Below, piece by piece: positions 1 to 14,060 of a stretch of 64,000 nt of DNA. The notes under the pieces were generated by a model. That model was not told where the DNA came from. It made no database searches and was given only the letters and a program-made list of their open reading frames with translations. The translations under genes were made by a program, and so were the position numbers. Source of the stretch: Otis tarda (lineage: Eukaryota; Chordata; Aves; Otidiformes; Otididae); contig CM048552.1 in assembly GCA_026413225.1 (NCBI GenBank), positions 24,603,001 through 24,667,000 of the forward strand, written 5' to 3'. Position 1 is the stretch's first letter; the number at the start of each line of letters is the position of its first letter.

Positions 1-472
1 GAACTACAACTCGTGGAAAAACGACCCACACCGGAGCAGTTCATGCAGGACTGTAGCCCGTGGGAGGGACCCCATGATGGAGCAGAGGAGGAATGTGAGG
101 AGTTCTTCCCCTGAGGAGGAAGGAGCAGTGGAAAGTGACAAGTAATGAACTGACCATAACCCCCATTCCCTGTGCTGCTTGCAGAGAGGAGGTGCAGATA
201 GTCCAGAATGAAGTTAAGCCTGGGAAGAGGGGAGGAGTAGTGGCAAGTTTTCTTTTCTCTCTCACTATCCTGCTTTGGTTTTATTGTTAATAAATTGAAT
301 TAGTTTTCCCCAAGTCAAGCCTGTTTTGCCTGTAACAGTAACTGGAATGATCTCTCCCTGTTCTTGTCCCAAACCTTGAGCTTTTGTTATATTATCTCTC
401 CCCCATTCCCTTGGAGGGTGGGGAGAGTGAGTGACTATGTAGCTTGGTCCAAAGCGGGGCTAAACTCTGACA
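1..472 (+). mobile_element. ERV solo LTR, 3' part, cut by the window start
   Basis: This aligns by eye with the right half of the LTR at 29306-30438. Shared landmarks, in order, are ACCCACACCGGAGCAGTT, GGAGGAATG..GGAGTTCTTCCCC, TGATGAACTGACC-like sequence, CCCCATTCCC, an AATAAA signal, CCCCAAGTC..CCTGTTTTGCC..GTAACAGTAACT, and the end GGGGCT(A/G)AACT...GACA. It is more diverged than the 29 kb and 53 kb copies are from each other, so it is an older copy or sister subfamily. The left part lies outside the window, so its target-site duplication cannot be checked. The exact right end is uncertain by 2 bases (CACA). No gag, pol or env sequence follows it. Confidence 0.82.
289..294 (+). terminator. 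LTR polyadenylation signal AATAAA
   Basis: AATAAA lies about 180 bases before the LTR end, at the position equivalent to the AATAAA at 30251-30256 in the better preserved copy. In an LTR this marks the 3' end of the R region. Activity is inferred, not shown. Confidence 0.55.
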
Positions 473-1752
473 CAGAGCCATGTCTGGTTTAACATATTGA
501 GCTCGTAGCTGCATCAGTTTTACCATTTGGAAGACACTCACCTCAGGAAGACATGAAGACTCAATCATTTTGTTCAATCTCTTAATCCAGGACAGAGAGG
601 ACAAAAGCACTGTGATAACACTTTTCCAGCCACTGTTTTTGGAACTACTATCCAAATCTGCAAATCTGAAAATTCTTCTGCTTTCTAAGCTGAGTAGATT
701 CTAAGATAACAGACATGAGATGTTGGCACTTACATATATGAAGAAAAATGACGTATTTTAGATTGTCAAAATGTGTTAGTAGATAAAATTTCTCTCTCCC
801 CCTTGTGTCTGATGTGACCAATTAAAATGACAAAGGACCCTGACAGAAGTGTAGGATAAACAGTATATACCAAGTATTTTGAAATAGCTTTAAAAACTTT
901 TATGCTGCAGCTTTTTTTTTCAAATTATGGAAAGTCCATTGCAAAATGATGGTGTAGAAAAGAGTTTGTTGGTATTTTCCTGTAAAACCCGATATCATTC
1001 CCAAGGTCTCAGCAGCATCAGACAATTTTGGTAACTTCAGACTTTTGCATCATTAGAATTTCTTGCAGTAATTGCTTATCCTCAAGTACTGCCATCCTAC
1101 AATTGCAACACTGCTTACCACCCCACTCGCGCCCTCTCTCAACAACAGCAGTTGCTGGAAGCGTGGCTTTCCACAACTTTCAGATTAGTCAGATACACTA
1201 CAGTTACTTTATTACTCTTGGCAATCTGTTGCTCTGTGTTACTGCACTGTTGTGCCTTTTGAACTTTTATGCAATAATTACTGAAGTACACTCTGGTCTT
1301 CAGGGACTTCTCCACCTTTTTGATTTTATGAAGTTAGTTTCACTTAAGTGGTCTCAAAAATAAGCACAACTATAAATTTCTGCAGGACTGGGATCTTTAA
1401 ATGTCACCTCCTCTCAGTAGGAAATGTCACCCCACATAACACAATGTAATACAACAGCCTCTTAGTCAGAATCAGGTCTCTGGAAACTACTACAGGGAAA
1501 ATATATTCATCCAGGAGGCAATGAAGCAGATAGTTTCACTGAAGTATAACTAGGTAATATGTTCTAAATTCCACTTATTTTACAACACTAAAAATGTGTC
1601 TAGCAAACTCATCAGAGAGTGAGAGAGTACAGTATATTCTGTACCAATCCAGACATTTACAGCCTCTTCAGTGCTAAGTTTTGCTCAGAGGGTAGAGCTA
1701 TTCCTACCATTAAGTACACCAAAGACAGTGTTCTGGGTTATAAAACACATAA
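473..1752. other. Intergenic AT-rich spacer
   Basis: I see no gene or recognisable repeat between the two LTRs. A 111-codon frame on the plus strand (1028-1363) has no recognisable domain and ordinary AT-rich composition, and I take it as chance. Confidence 0.5.
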
Positions 1753-1757
1753 ACTGC
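1753..1757. repeat. Target-site duplication ACTGC, left copy
   Basis: ACTGC here is repeated at 2822-2826, exactly bracketing the LTR at 1758-2821. Five bases is the duplication size typical of class III (ERVL-type) integrases. Confidence 0.7.
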
Positions 1758-1939
1758 TGTGATGGGTTGACCTTGGCTGGCCCCAGGTGGCCACCAAGGC
1801 GTTCTATCACTTCCCCTTCTCAGTGGGACAGGGAGAGAAAAACACAGTGAAAAGCTCACGAGTTGAGATAAGGACAGGGAGATCACTCACCAATTACCAT
1901 CACAGGCAAAACACACTCAACTTAGGGAAATTAATTCAA

Positions 1940-1945
1940 TTTATT
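1940..1945 (-). terminator. LTR polyadenylation signal AATAAA (minus strand)
   Basis: The plus strand reads TTTATT, in the same relative position as the signals in the other LTRs (between the GC-rich block and the CCTGTTTTGCC-like segment). Function is inferred. Confidence 0.5.
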
Positions 1946-2635
1946 GCCAACTAATCAGAGTAGGATAATGAGAAATAAGAACAAATCTAAAAACACCTTC
2001 CCTGCACCTATCCCTTCTTTCTAGGCTCAGCTTCACTCTCAACTCTTCTACCTCCTCACCTCCTGAGCAGCACAGTGGGACACAGAATAGGGGTTGTAGT
2101 CAGTTCATAATGATTTGTCTCTGCCGCTCCTTCCTCCTCATGCTTTTCCCCTGCTCCAGTGTGGAGTCCCTCCCATGGGAAACAGTCCTTCGTGTCCTTC
2201 TTCATGTGAGTCCTTCCCACAGCTGCAGTTCTTTGTTAACTGCTCCAGCGTGGGTCCTTCAGGAATGGGCTGCTCAAGCCTGAGTGTGACCCTGTGGTCC
2301 TGCCAGAAAACCAGCTCCTGAGAGTGCTCCTCTCCACAGGAGCCTGCTCCAGTGCAGGGTCTTCCCCCACTGCAGCTTCCTTCAGGGCACATCCGCCTGC
2401 CCCAGTGAGGGGTCTTCCATGGGCTGCAGGTGGATCTCTGCTGTTCCATGGGCCTCAATGGGCCTCCAAGGGGACAGCTGGCCTCACCATGGGCTGCACC
2501 ATGGGCTGCAGGGGAATCCCTGCTCTGGCACCTGAGCACCTCTTCCCCCTCCTTCTTCACTGGCTTGGGTATCTGCAGAGCTGTTTCTCTCAGTCCTCTC
2601 TCCTGGCTGCTGTTCTGCATCAATTTTTATCCTTT

Positions 2636-2643
2636 CTTAAATA
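2636..2643 (-). promoter_or_regulatory. LTR TATA-like box TATTTAAG
   Basis: The plus strand reads CTTAAATA. The box sits 178 bases from the LTR 5' end, nearly the same offset as in the 29 kb and 53 kb LTRs. Conservation of motif and offset between diverged subfamilies suggests it is the U3 promoter. Confidence 0.5.
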
Positions 2644-2821
2644 TGTTACCACAAAGGCGCTACCAACATCGCTGACGGGCTCAGCTTTAGCCAATGGTGG
2701 GTCCATCTCAGAGCCATCTGGAACTTGGTCTGTCTGATGCAGGGGCAGCTTCTGATATCTTCTCAGAAAAGCCACCCCTGCAGCCTCCCTGCTGCCAAAA
2801 TCTTGTCACATAAGCCCAATA

Positions 2822-2826
2822 ACTGC
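2822..2826. repeat. Target-site duplication ACTGC, right copy
   Basis: Pairs with 1753-1757 around the older solo LTR. Confidence 0.7.
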
Positions 2827-5800
2827 ACATATCCTGGTCCATTGATGTCAAATTCATTCTCTTCTACCAAAATGTTCAAGCCCTAGCAACCTGTCTTTGT
2901 GAAATTTATTTTAATTTTTTTTTTCTAACTGTTACATTAATTATTTTTCTTGTAACAGAAGCCAATCTGACTATATACACCTTGTACAAAGACAATTGGA
3001 AATTTTTACCTGAATGCTTTCTGTTAAACTATGTAGTATTGCCCCTGAGTGACTATCATTATATGTGTTATCATGCAGTCATCAGATGCTCAGTGGTGAA
3101 AGGAGGTAAGTGAAATATACATTATTTCTATACTGCAGTTAACAGAACCAATAAATAAAGGAATTGGACATGTAGACCTTTAAGTGACATATTATTCTTT
3201 GAAGCAGGACCCTAACATGTTAAATAATATCAAGTCCATGACATACGCCTAGCATATGTATTACAATCCCAGTGTGAGATGTGAAATACTACGAGAAAAA
3301 CATTGCAGTGGAAGCGTAGGCTAACTTATTCCAAGTTCCAGTTGCTGAAGTCTCTGTCAGTTACATAGCAATAGGTGATGCTTCAAGATGTTGGTATAAT
3401 CTTTTGTAAGTATATTTCCTTAAAAAATTTAGGTGGCCAAAAGAAGCGCTTCATCCTTTTACGTTTTTTTTTTCCTCAGATCTTGTTCTAAAAAAAAAAA
3501 AAAAGGAACAATAAAAGAACCAAAGTTTAAATAATGCTTTCTTATTTCCTACTCCCTTCATTGCCTTTAAAAGTCAGTGGTATGGTAAGATGTGGTAAGG
3601 CATGAAACTTTGCTTGCTAAGATCTGAAGTAGCCTTCAAGATATCTTTTCTTATTTCTCTGATACTGAGAAAGGTCAGCAATTGCTGAATTGGGGTGATA
3701 TTTCATATACATTGGCAACAAGCACCTCTCTGGGGTTTTTTTTCCCAATTTATTATTTTTCATGGGTTTTCTTGACAGCCTTTCATTCCTACAATTGAGT
3801 TGAAAAGTAAATCATTTCATAGGTTTTTTTCAATTTTTTTTTTCAAATTTTTCATAGGTAGAAGATGGTACATGACACCTTTTCAGGAAATATAGCATAG
3901 TTCCTATCTATTGTCCACTTACATTTTTCATGGAATGAGCCACACCTGTGCAAATTTACCTAGTCCATCTTGTCTCTGAAACAGAGAATTCCTCACACTG
4001 AGAAATACCAGTTCTTTTGGAGGTGATCCAGACTGATCACACTGTGCCCTACACACAAAAATTCTCCCAGTCTCACATTTAGAAATATATTACAGGTGAC
4101 ATTAACTTTAGAGCATGCTGTGGCACACATGAAGGTTATTGGAATAGATACAGATGGAGATTATAGTCCCCCAAATTGCCTTCCATTGGTATTGCTTCTC
4201 TTTTGAAAGCTGTCACATCTCCAGAACTGAGAAGACAGAGAAAGAGAAATAGAAGGGATGCAGAGTTTGTAATAGAGGACAGAAGATGACATAATAGACA
4301 CAAGAGCCTTTAGAAAAGTCTGAACAATTTATATAAACTCATGTAGAGATCAAACCATGTGTCTTTGAACATCAAAATTTTTCTAGAGGAGCACTTCTCA
4401 GAGCTTTTTGTACTATATCTCTGTAGAAAACAAAATGATTTTGTAAAGAATTCTCCTGTAGGTTTGTATTTAGAGAAGATCACTCCAAAATACAATAATT
4501 CATGCAAATCCACGTGACACTTGCACCAGACATATCAAGCAACATAGACTGTATATTTAAACCAAAGAAAGAACTTCTGTAATTCCCACCTACTTTTCAG
4601 AGCAATAGCTTCTTAGCATTGCCATTTGGCCACCTGTCTATTAGCCTTGGTATCAAGTCAAAACAAACCAAACAAAATAGTATAACCAACAACAAAGCAA
4701 AAAGGTTGCTTGCCTGGATGCCAAACCTCTGCACAGTGAACTACAGTGCTTGTATTAATCAGCTTGAATGACATCATGCTTGGGAGCTGGAGATGGTCAT
4801 GGGTTGGGTTTTTTTAATTCCTTCTCTGTTCTGGAGTAATGACCTCCCTTTTTCCAAACATAGATTACTTTGTCCGCTACAGGAATAATACTGAAATCTG
4901 ACACATCTGTCTTTAGCGAGCATATTCTTAAGTTTATTCAAAGCCAGAGTATAAATTAGCAACTATTTGAAATATTCACCTTATTCTGTACCACAGCCCA
5001 TACCCAGTTGAGGCACAAGCTGCACCATGGTGAGCAGAAAGAGAAACCTAACCAATCTCAGCAAATCTAATCCAGTTGTATTAGACTATTTCCTAATTGT
5101 CCCAACAGCAAGGTGATTAACTTACACTGTAAGCAGGAGAAGCTATGGTCCTTGTCACTCTCATTTTCTGGCAGGTACTACTTCTCTGTTAAGTATATGC
5201 TTCACAGTGATGGGTAACTCCAGTTCCAGAGCAAAAAGACTTCTTCATATCTCAGAATCAGGATGTACAGGACTACGTAGACCCATCATGCTTCCAGCTC
5301 TCATAGAAGTAATAAATCTGGTTTGCCATGCCTCAGCTTCTTATTACACTAACTTGCATTCTCTCCCTTGCCTGAAAGTGCTCCCATTCATACTTTATAC
5401 TCAATTACTCTGAACCCTTGGAGATCCTGTACAGTCTTCTGCTTACAATTGTGCATATTATACTAATCAGCCACCTCAGGCTGACACAATTAGTCTTAAT
5501 GAGTTGAAACATTTATTTCTAAACCTCCATCTCCAAAGAGATTTTATTTTGGATTGTAAAACTACAGTAGCAGTAGCTGTATGTGCCAAATCCATCTGCA
5601 ACACCACATCAGCCAAAGTAGAGTCCTGACTCTTACGTTTCAGTAAGTTTTTACCTCTTGGTAGATGAACTAGTGAAGGTGAGGAGAAATTGCTGCATTC
5701 TTAAGTGACAGTCCAGTTCACCTTTTAAGTGTTGGCCCCCAACGTTCATTTAGTTTTTCTGCCAAAGGTTAGCTGCAGAAAATCTACTTATATGTTGCTA

Positions 5801-8800
5801 TCCAAGTTCTTGATGAGCCCGGCTGGAACAGCATTCTCAACTGCTTTTAGAGGAAAAAAATCAAGCCAATAATTCACAATTGCTTGTTTTTCTTCTGAAG
5901 CAAGGAAGACAGTCTAAGACTGAAACAACCTTAAAAAAACCACAATTAAAAGATGCATGCTCTACTAACTCACTAGAAAATCCCTAAAATAGCACTGCTG
6001 AAAAGCTGAATTTCAGTTCAGCAAAAGCCTTATTCTATAGCTCAAATAGTGGAGAAAATTTGCCTCCTCATGGCTGGTCAGTCTCTGCTGCCCATACTTT
6101 GTGGGTTGATTTTTGAATCCAGTTCTTTTTATCATCCCAGTACACGTCATCACATGTCAGCAACATGAGGGCATTGCTTTCGCACTGAGCCTCTGATGAA
6201 GCTCTCAGACACCTGATTTTCTGGGTTTTTTTAATCACTTCTTCAATGGCTGGCTGTACACCTGCAATGAGGAAGCCCATAGCTTTTGCAGTTCAATAAC
6301 TGCATATTTGACAAGCAGTCAAAATAAGGCAAATAAGGCACCTTCTTGTGCCTCCTGAGCCCATTTTGACTCATTTTCATTCCCTGGTTTCATTTCCTTA
6401 TTGGCCAGCTGAGCCGAAATCCTGTTCAAAATTTATTTGCCCATTCAGCTGCTTAGTCTACTTTTTGTAATGTCACCTCCCTTTAAAGCAGAATATGAAT
6501 GGAAAAATAAAAATATCATGACATTTAGGTCCGCAAAACGTAGAGATCAGGTATTTTTCAGCACTATTCTTCCCATCACAGGTATAAGTCCCCTTTCAGC
6601 TTTCCCAGGATAGACTCGCTGTTTCCTTCTAACAAAGACCTATCCTTTAGGTTTGGTAAGTCTAATTTGCTGTGCAGCTACTTTGAATGGGTTTCAAAGA
6701 TTTGCAACACTTTAAAACATGAGCTGTAACCTGTGCAGAACTTTGTCCTGCTGAGGTACAGAGGTTCCCTTGACACTCACATTTCCTCGATGTTTTGAAT
6801 ACTTGTTTCTAATCCTGTCTTTTAAACCCAGCTGTGGTTCACAAGGCTCACCAGGGAAATTCTATCCTCATAGGATCTTCTCAGGTTTTCACTTCAATTA
6901 AGCTAATTGTCAGCAATTTAAATTCCCTCTTTAATTGAAAGTGCAAGCATTTTGTAAGAAAAAAAAAAGTCAGAATTTTAAAACAAACCTTCTAGTGACA
7001 AAAACAAATTCTAAAGGAACGCTAAGCACCTGAAGCAGAGATTGAAATCTAGTGTTGACAAAACATTATTTTAAGTTAAATGTTATATATGTGATTATAC
7101 CAACCCTGCTTCTCCTTTTTTTCTACAAGAGTTTATTTCAAAAGTCACATCTCCCTTTCTCAGAGGCCTATTAATAGTCCATACTTCACCTACCTGTGAG
7201 CTCATTTCGCCAGGCTTTCACCCCTTGCTGTGCTCACCTCTATCACTTCTCACCGCCACAGTTCCCTGATTTTAATGAGCTCCTGACAGTCTTGGAAGCT
7301 GCTTGGCTTAAGGAGAACCACTGAATCTCTTTACATTTCACTCGGGAGCTAAGGTTTTTTTGTATGTGTGTTTGTTTATTTTCCTTTGCAGAGAGCTATG
7401 TAACGCCTTTCCTTCTTGCACTATCTTTGTCCCCACCTTATTTTCTCTTGAATTCAGACACATATGGGCCTTGGAGATCTGCTGCTCCCAAATCCGAATG
7501 TCATGATCTCTGGGGTTATACACTGCAAAGCACATTGCATGTTCAGTAGCCTACATAGTTTAATGCTGCTTGGGAGGTAGCAGGAAAGATGCTGTAGATG
7601 CGAGGTGACACAAAAAGATCAATGACAGGTCAGGAGAAAGCAAGAGAAGTAGGTTAAAATGCAGATGCCTTGTGGCTCTTGGAGGAATCGTGACTGCTGT
7701 CCTGGAAGAGCAGGTGAATGAAGAGGTGGAAGAGATACAGAGAATGTAAAATTATTTAGGCTAATTGAGCCTAACTAGGCAAATCTAACAGGAAAAATGA
7801 AGAATATCAGAAGGATTTAACATAGCTAAGAAAATAGAAAGCAATAGTATAAGAACCTCAGTGTAGACAAATGCAAATAATGTGCAGAGGAGAAAAATGA
7901 GAACAAATCATACACAGAGATGGGTTTTGCCTCCGTTCTCAGGGAAAATGCTTTCAATTAACGTTTGTATGATGCCGTAAGTGCATGTACACATATGCAA
8001 GGCTGTATTAAGAAAAAATTCATTGTAATATTCTAAAAACTGCTAACAAATGGGAATACCATGCTGAGGTATTTAATTTTTTTTTGTCTAAATCTTGCAG
8101 CCATAATCTATAAAGCACTAAAGAAATAAAAGCAAGGAAAGAATCATATTGGAGAACAGATACAGGGACTAAGTAGTACTTGCAAGGGAATGGGTGGATG
8201 CTTATAGGCAGATACTATTACCAACCTCACCACATAACACAAAGATGAATTGGAAGACACAGGCTGATGTCTGGACAAAGGGATGCTGAACTTCAGTAGT
8301 GATGAAATAAGGAGCCAATGACAGTAGCAGATTTCATCATATCTGAAAATGAGACTCTGAGTATTTATAGGCACAGCCTGCCCATCTGTTACAGACACAT
8401 GGCTAAACACCATCGCACAGGAGACAAAGTTTGAAACTTGATTATTTGTGTTGCTAAAAGAGAAACATGTGTTTCATAAAGGCTGATAAAAGCACCAGTG
8501 AAGAGTGGACTTGATTCTACCTTGAGTATCCCAGACTGTTTTCTGGTGATTTTTTATCTTCACTCTCTCCCTTACCTTGCCTAAATTTGGAATTTAAGCC
8601 TAATAGAAGAATGAAAGAAACTTTCATTCCTAATTTTGTCTTACTTGGATGATGCTGTATCTTTTTATATTCCGACAAGTGATATTTTCTCAACGGAAAT
8701 TTAAATAAACATTCTTTTGCCAATTCTTTTGAGAGCCTGGGGGAAAAAGAGTTATAAAATTAAAAAAAAAAAAGTCTTTTAGTGAGTGATTGTTATTTCC

Positions 8801-10361
8801 ATGCCCTTTAGTTAAAAGGTCTTTTTAAGTGTCTGGTTTCCATTGCATTGGTCTGTAAAAAATTCCTTCAAGGGCAATCACCTACCTTCTAAGATATAGT
8901 ACCTAACAGTGCACCTGCATACAGAGATGTAAATCAATCTCATCAGCGCTATATCAGCTTTTGAGTTATGGGCTGGCGCGCCTGTACCTTAACACCTGTT
9001 TGTTTTCTGCAGTATAGTGAAGGGGACAAAAAGGAGAAAAGGAAAATTCCAAAACCTTTCCTGTAATGTCTATTGGGGGACTTTTTTTGTACAATGCATA
9101 TTTGTTCTAGGCCTTCTTTGCCTGAAAATATTCAGATTTCTAGCACTATTTGATATATATTTATGTAGCAGAAACCTTACCATAAATTTTAGGTAGTCTG
9201 ATCACCTATTTAGTATTTTATGCTGAATAGCCTTCTTCTCTAATGAAATTTTGCAAAGCATGAAGAATACATCTATTCTACATGTGGATTCTGAAGCACA
9301 CACACTAAATGTATTTTTAAAAGGATTAGAAAGCAAAACACATGAAAGATAGGAAATGGCCATGCTTGTATCAAGTATTCAAAGTTTACATAATAAAAAA
9401 TAACTCTTTAGTGTCTGTGAAACATTTACATTCAGTGATGAAAAGCCCCTGAGCACACTAATTCTCTCTTAACAGTAGCATGCAGTAAATACCCAAGCAA
9501 TCATAAACTAAATGTCTAAACCAATATCAAATACTATTTCATTAAGTAGCTACCATCTATCCTGTGCCTTGAATAAGGGTGAAAAAACAGTGAAGAATAA
9601 TGTAATTTAAGATGGTCACAGTTGGAGCTGGTCAAGGGTCAGACTTTAAAATCACAAAACAACTGATCCTTTTCAAAATATTTGAATTTTCAGAATTCAA
9701 ATGAATGAGAAAATCTAAGAGGCAAGAAAAGCATTTAATGCTAAAGCTGTAAAGACATTTGGAAATACATTGATCCCAAGAAGGATGCCAAGGCAACTCC
9801 TGGAAGCCTCAGCATTGGCAGCCAGAGCTGTTAGACTCTTTTTTACATAGTGGAGATACTCTTACACACTCCCATTTAAACTAAAGCTGTTGCTGGTGGG
9901 GGCTCAGGGTGCCCTGAAGAGACACAGACCTCTGAGCCTGGCATCAAGAAATAAGCAAATGACAGACATGAGAAGACCTGGGCACGTTAGCATTGAGACA
10001 AGCTGCACAGCTGGCCAGTTGCAGATTTTTCAGATGTTTGATCACAGGTTCCTATGAGCCTGTCTGTGAAGACAGCAGGAAACTTTTGTGACTGCATTTT
10101 GACTTAATTTCATTCAGTCCAATAGGGCTCTACAAACCATTTCAGTTTTGCAGGATCAGCAGTTTCTGATGCTATCTCGTTAATTGTGTCCTGGAAAATG
10201 ACCAACCCTCTGCAATCATATTGCACGTGCACCTAGGTGTCATTGTACAGACATCTCCAAAGGCATTTCCTAAATTCTGAGCACTTAATCTTGATGCTGT
10301 TTTACAGTGACTTTGGATTTTTTTTTGTGCTTACATGTATGTATGTGCTACTCTTTTCCTT

Positions 10362-10475
10362 AAAAAAAAAAGGCAAAACAAAACAACAAAAATTTAAAAA
10401 TAAAATAAAATAAATTTTAAAAAACACAACAAAAACAAACAAACAAACAAAAAACAACAGAAAAAAAACCACACA
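10362..10475. repeat. A-rich low-complexity tract
   Basis: Over 110 bases composed mainly of A with scattered C and T: AAAACAAAAC units, AAATAAAATAAAAT, and (AAAC)n around 10434-10450. The apparent coding frames across it on the minus strand are phenylalanine/valine-rich artefacts of this composition. Confidence 0.7.
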
Positions 10476-13400
10476 ACATACACAGACCACAGGAGAATTT
10501 GTGGAGCTACAGATCCCTTTCCAGGCTCTGGGAGAATACGTCCTTTAGTGATCACAGGCTCCTCCTGGCCTGTTCCCAGCAGAGACCTCTTCTGCCATCC
10601 TTTCAATCTGTTCCTGGACAGCCATCTTCCCTCTTTTCTCTCCCACTCATCATTCCAGTTATGGTCTCTTCCCCATCCAGTCCCACCCAGTCTGCACCCG
10701 CTGAGCAGCTCAGCTCGGCTCAGCTTCTCTTCCCTGCAGCACTACCTCCCCCTTTGCACAAACCCACATTCTTGTAGCTCCTTTCCCCACTGTTACTGGC
10801 CCCTCAAGTTCCCAACCACTTGCCCAGGCAGATACTTGACTTCTGTGCAACGGTGAAAAGCAATAATGGTGCTAGTTACTTAGTGAGTTAATGTCCTGAC
10901 TAAAATGTAAGCAGAGATACAGCTCCTTCCATGGAAGGACTCCGTTTTTCTCTAGTAGTGATTCACCTGTTCTTACATTAAACTCTTCTCATATATCAGC
11001 ACTTAAAAATATGGCAGATCACTAAAACAGCAGTAAGTTTTATCCTCATGCCAATGAGCAAGTCACACGAGCAGTTCACCCAACCTTTTGAGAAGCACAA
11101 GATATGAAAGAGTGAGTATTGGATAGCCGGAATGTGGAAATGAACATTTTGCTGCTACCAAGACTGTTACGGGATTTTTAAATAGCATGCACTCTGGACC
11201 TTAGAGTTCGGTATGTATTCAGAAGGGGTTGTCTCCAGCAGTGGAGCTTTGCCTGTTCCTCGCTGGGGTATTATTTGTTCAGCAGAGACCCAGAGTATGC
11301 TGAATGCCAGCCACTGGTTCCTGAGGAGCAGCAGTTTTCTTTGGACTTCTTCCAGTCACATCACAAACCCAGCTATTCTTCACTTACACTACGTGCTGAG
11401 ATTGCAGCTTGGGGCTGAATCATTAGTGTACAAGCAATTTTATCAACTTGAAGTTTCATGAGCCTGGATAAAGATCCAGATGAATATCTGGATAAAGGTA
11501 ATGGTAGGATCTCCTACATAACACATGCCTTTTCAGAAAATCCTGAGGAGATTGCTATTTTTACTCTTGCTGTCTCTGTCTACATGGCTAGATGGCTGAA
11601 GCTACAATAAAAACTCCTTTAGACAAGAAATTTTTTTATTATTTTTCCAGACTGCAAACCAAGCTTTTCTGAAAAAGAACATATTGCTGATTGGGGTGAA
11701 AGGGCCTTCCTATTTTTTTTAATAGAATTGAGCTATTTAAGGCAGAGTCTAATAATTATTTTTTTAAAAAAAAGGTTTAGCTAAAAATAGGGTTTTTTCT
11801 TTTTAACCATAAAGGCAAATGTATTTGTATTGTTCAAAGTATGATTGAAAGATACTTTTTTATTTAATTTCAACAGTTTCTTAACTTATATTTGGTTACT
11901 TCTGCATTGCTTTTTTCTCATGTCTATGCAGATCAAAATGCCTTCTTGCACATCAAAATTTCATTCACATTGATGTGTTAGACTTCAATACAAGCTGTTA
12001 CAATCAGGTAACAATTTCAACTGCAAGACAGAATTTAGGAACCTCTGAGCCACAACAGCTCCTGCAACTGTTAGGTTCAACATGACAACTCCCAGTTCCT
12101 TTCAGTGCAAGGTCAGCTTTCTGGTCATTAACTACTTCTCGCACGTCACGAATTTTAACTGGAGCACAGCAGTGGTGCCCAGCCTTGGTCCTGGCTAGGC
12201 TGAAGCTGAGGTAGAGGTAAAGCTGGGACACGCCACGCTGAAGAACTGGAGTAGCCAAAGATCCTTCCGGTGCAAGGTCTGGATAGTAGGTGAACTTGTG
12301 AGCCAAGCAAAGATGCAAGATGAGTCACACGGAAGAATAAAGTAGGAGCATGTTCCAAAGCCACATTGAATACTTTGAAATTAAGGAACCTAGGGAGGTT
12401 TGAGATCCAGGGAAGAAGAGTATCCTGGAAGAACACCAGGAATAGGAATGAAAAATTAAGCTTGTGCAGACAGTAAAAATTATCAGAAGAAATTGCCAAA
12501 ACTCAGAAGCTAGATTCTGGAAGGCTATCCAGGCAGACAGCCATTTGCCCTTGTGCCATCAGAGGTCATTTAATATTTGAAGCATTTGTGTGAAACCAAA
12601 TGTATTGCTTTGTGCTTCTTTATTTACACACAACATGGTTGATTGTACGAACTGATCACCTTGGGGTAACAGTTGACCTACTGACTTAGATAAATCTGAT
12701 AAAGATATACTTAGGCATAAGCTGTAGCCTCCTAGTACAAACCCAAGCTATATAGATGAAAAACTCATTACTCAGTGTATTATTTCATACTCTTACATAG
12801 AAGTTCAGTAAACAGAATATTTCAGCATCAGACTCAGAGAACAATAAACAGCCGAGATGATAGCCATTATACCAGTGAGACCAGGAGTTAGACATGATCT
12901 ATAGCCCACATAGAGTGAGACATCTCCACATCAGATCTCTTGTATTTAAAAAGCTTCAGGAAGTATCTGTCCCTGTGGTTACAACACTAATTTAAATGCT
13001 GAGATTTTAAATGTAGGTGAAATCAATCTGAGCTTCAGACTGCTCACAAGAGTGGTGGCAAATGAGGACAGGTTTAAGGAGGTGCCATCTCTGAGAATGG
13101 CTAACACTGGTTGTGGCTTAAGATTTCTACTGCCTGTGTCCAGAGGAGAGCCCTGGTTCAATTTTTACAGTCCAGCTGGCAGTGGTTCTGTCAACAGGTT
13201 TTACTCTAATATACATAGCAATTTCCTGTTAATGAAAATTTCATATTTCTTCTACCTTCTAATGAAAGTAATGATCTTGTTATTCAATTGCTTTGCAAGC
13301 ACCAATATAAAATAAACACAATTATTTGTAGACTTTGGAAGCATATTTTTTAAACATCCAGCTATCCAGTAGTCTCCCAAACTGTTTTAAAACTCATCAT

Positions 13401-13991
13401 GTCAGAGTATGTGAGAACAACTGGATTTCTCTGCCTGGATAATACTTATAGGAGATTATGCAGATTCTTCTTATGTTTGTTTTATTTGCATCCCAAAACA
13501 TTTTAAGGTCTTTATCACAGCAATGCTTATTTCCATTTTTCTTATATTAGTCTCAGATGTTTATATGATTAGCGTCTTGCTCTAACACTGATTAATGAAA
13601 AATGTAGATCTTCTAAAATAATAAGCCAGTAAAAATGATAAATCATGTTGTTTTCAGAATATCAAAGAGAAAGTATACCACAGCTGGCAGGAGTAATCCT
13701 CTGATGTGCTTAGTACTTAAACTTTTGTTGAATTAATTTGGGATTGCTAAACCTAAACGTGTAGCTGGAGCTACTGAGTAGCTACAACTCTTGTACAAAA
13801 TAAATGAAACAATAGAGAATTAGTGAAATTTTAGAGTGAGAAATAGTATAACATAGTTGTGAAAATGGCAGTTTGAGTCTCTTTAAATTTGTTCAATCTT
13901 GAGCCCCTAATAAGGTTTTTTAAATAGTTGCCATATTTTGTTGTTATTACTTAATTTTTATAACTATATTTTAAGAATTTTATCGTTATTT

Positions 13992-14060
13992 TCTTTTATA
14001 ATTTTTTTTTTCTTTTATAATTCTTTTTTTAAATTTTCTTTTATAATTTCTTTTATAATT
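13992..14060. repeat. Short tandem cluster of TCTTTTATAATT
   Basis: Four exact copies of the 12-mer TCTTTTATAATT occur at 13992-14003, 14011-14022, 14037-14048 and 14049-14060. The last two are directly adjacent and the others are separated by T-rich spacers. Confidence 0.85.

Larger units (their letters stand above)
1758..2821 (-). mobile_element. Complete older ERV solo LTR, minus orientation
   Basis: Read on the minus strand this is a 1,064-base LTR. It has a TATTTAAG promoter-like box 178 bases in, an AATAAA about 876 bases in, and the end ..GGTCAACCCATCACA. It shares its overall plan with the younger LTRs at 29 and 53 kb: TATTTAAGAA(A/G)GG after a GATAAC/GTTGGTAGCGCC-like stretch, then a GC-rich block with repeated CTGCAGCCCATGG units, then AATAAA and a CCCCAAGTTGAGT-like stretch. 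Primary identity is much lower, so it is another, older subfamily. The 5' terminal dinucleotide reads TA rather than the usual TG, most simply a decayed base. Exact 5-bp duplications flank it and no internal viral genes are present, so it is a solo LTR. Confidence 0.8.

Noticed and set aside
10302..10606. Minus frames rich in Phe/Val/Cys that look like membrane segments
   Set aside because: They are translations of the A-rich low-complexity tract on the opposite strand.
12004..12499. Two overlapping minus frames of 104 and 114 codons
   Set aside because: They occupy the same bases in different frames, with no domain and no support for either.
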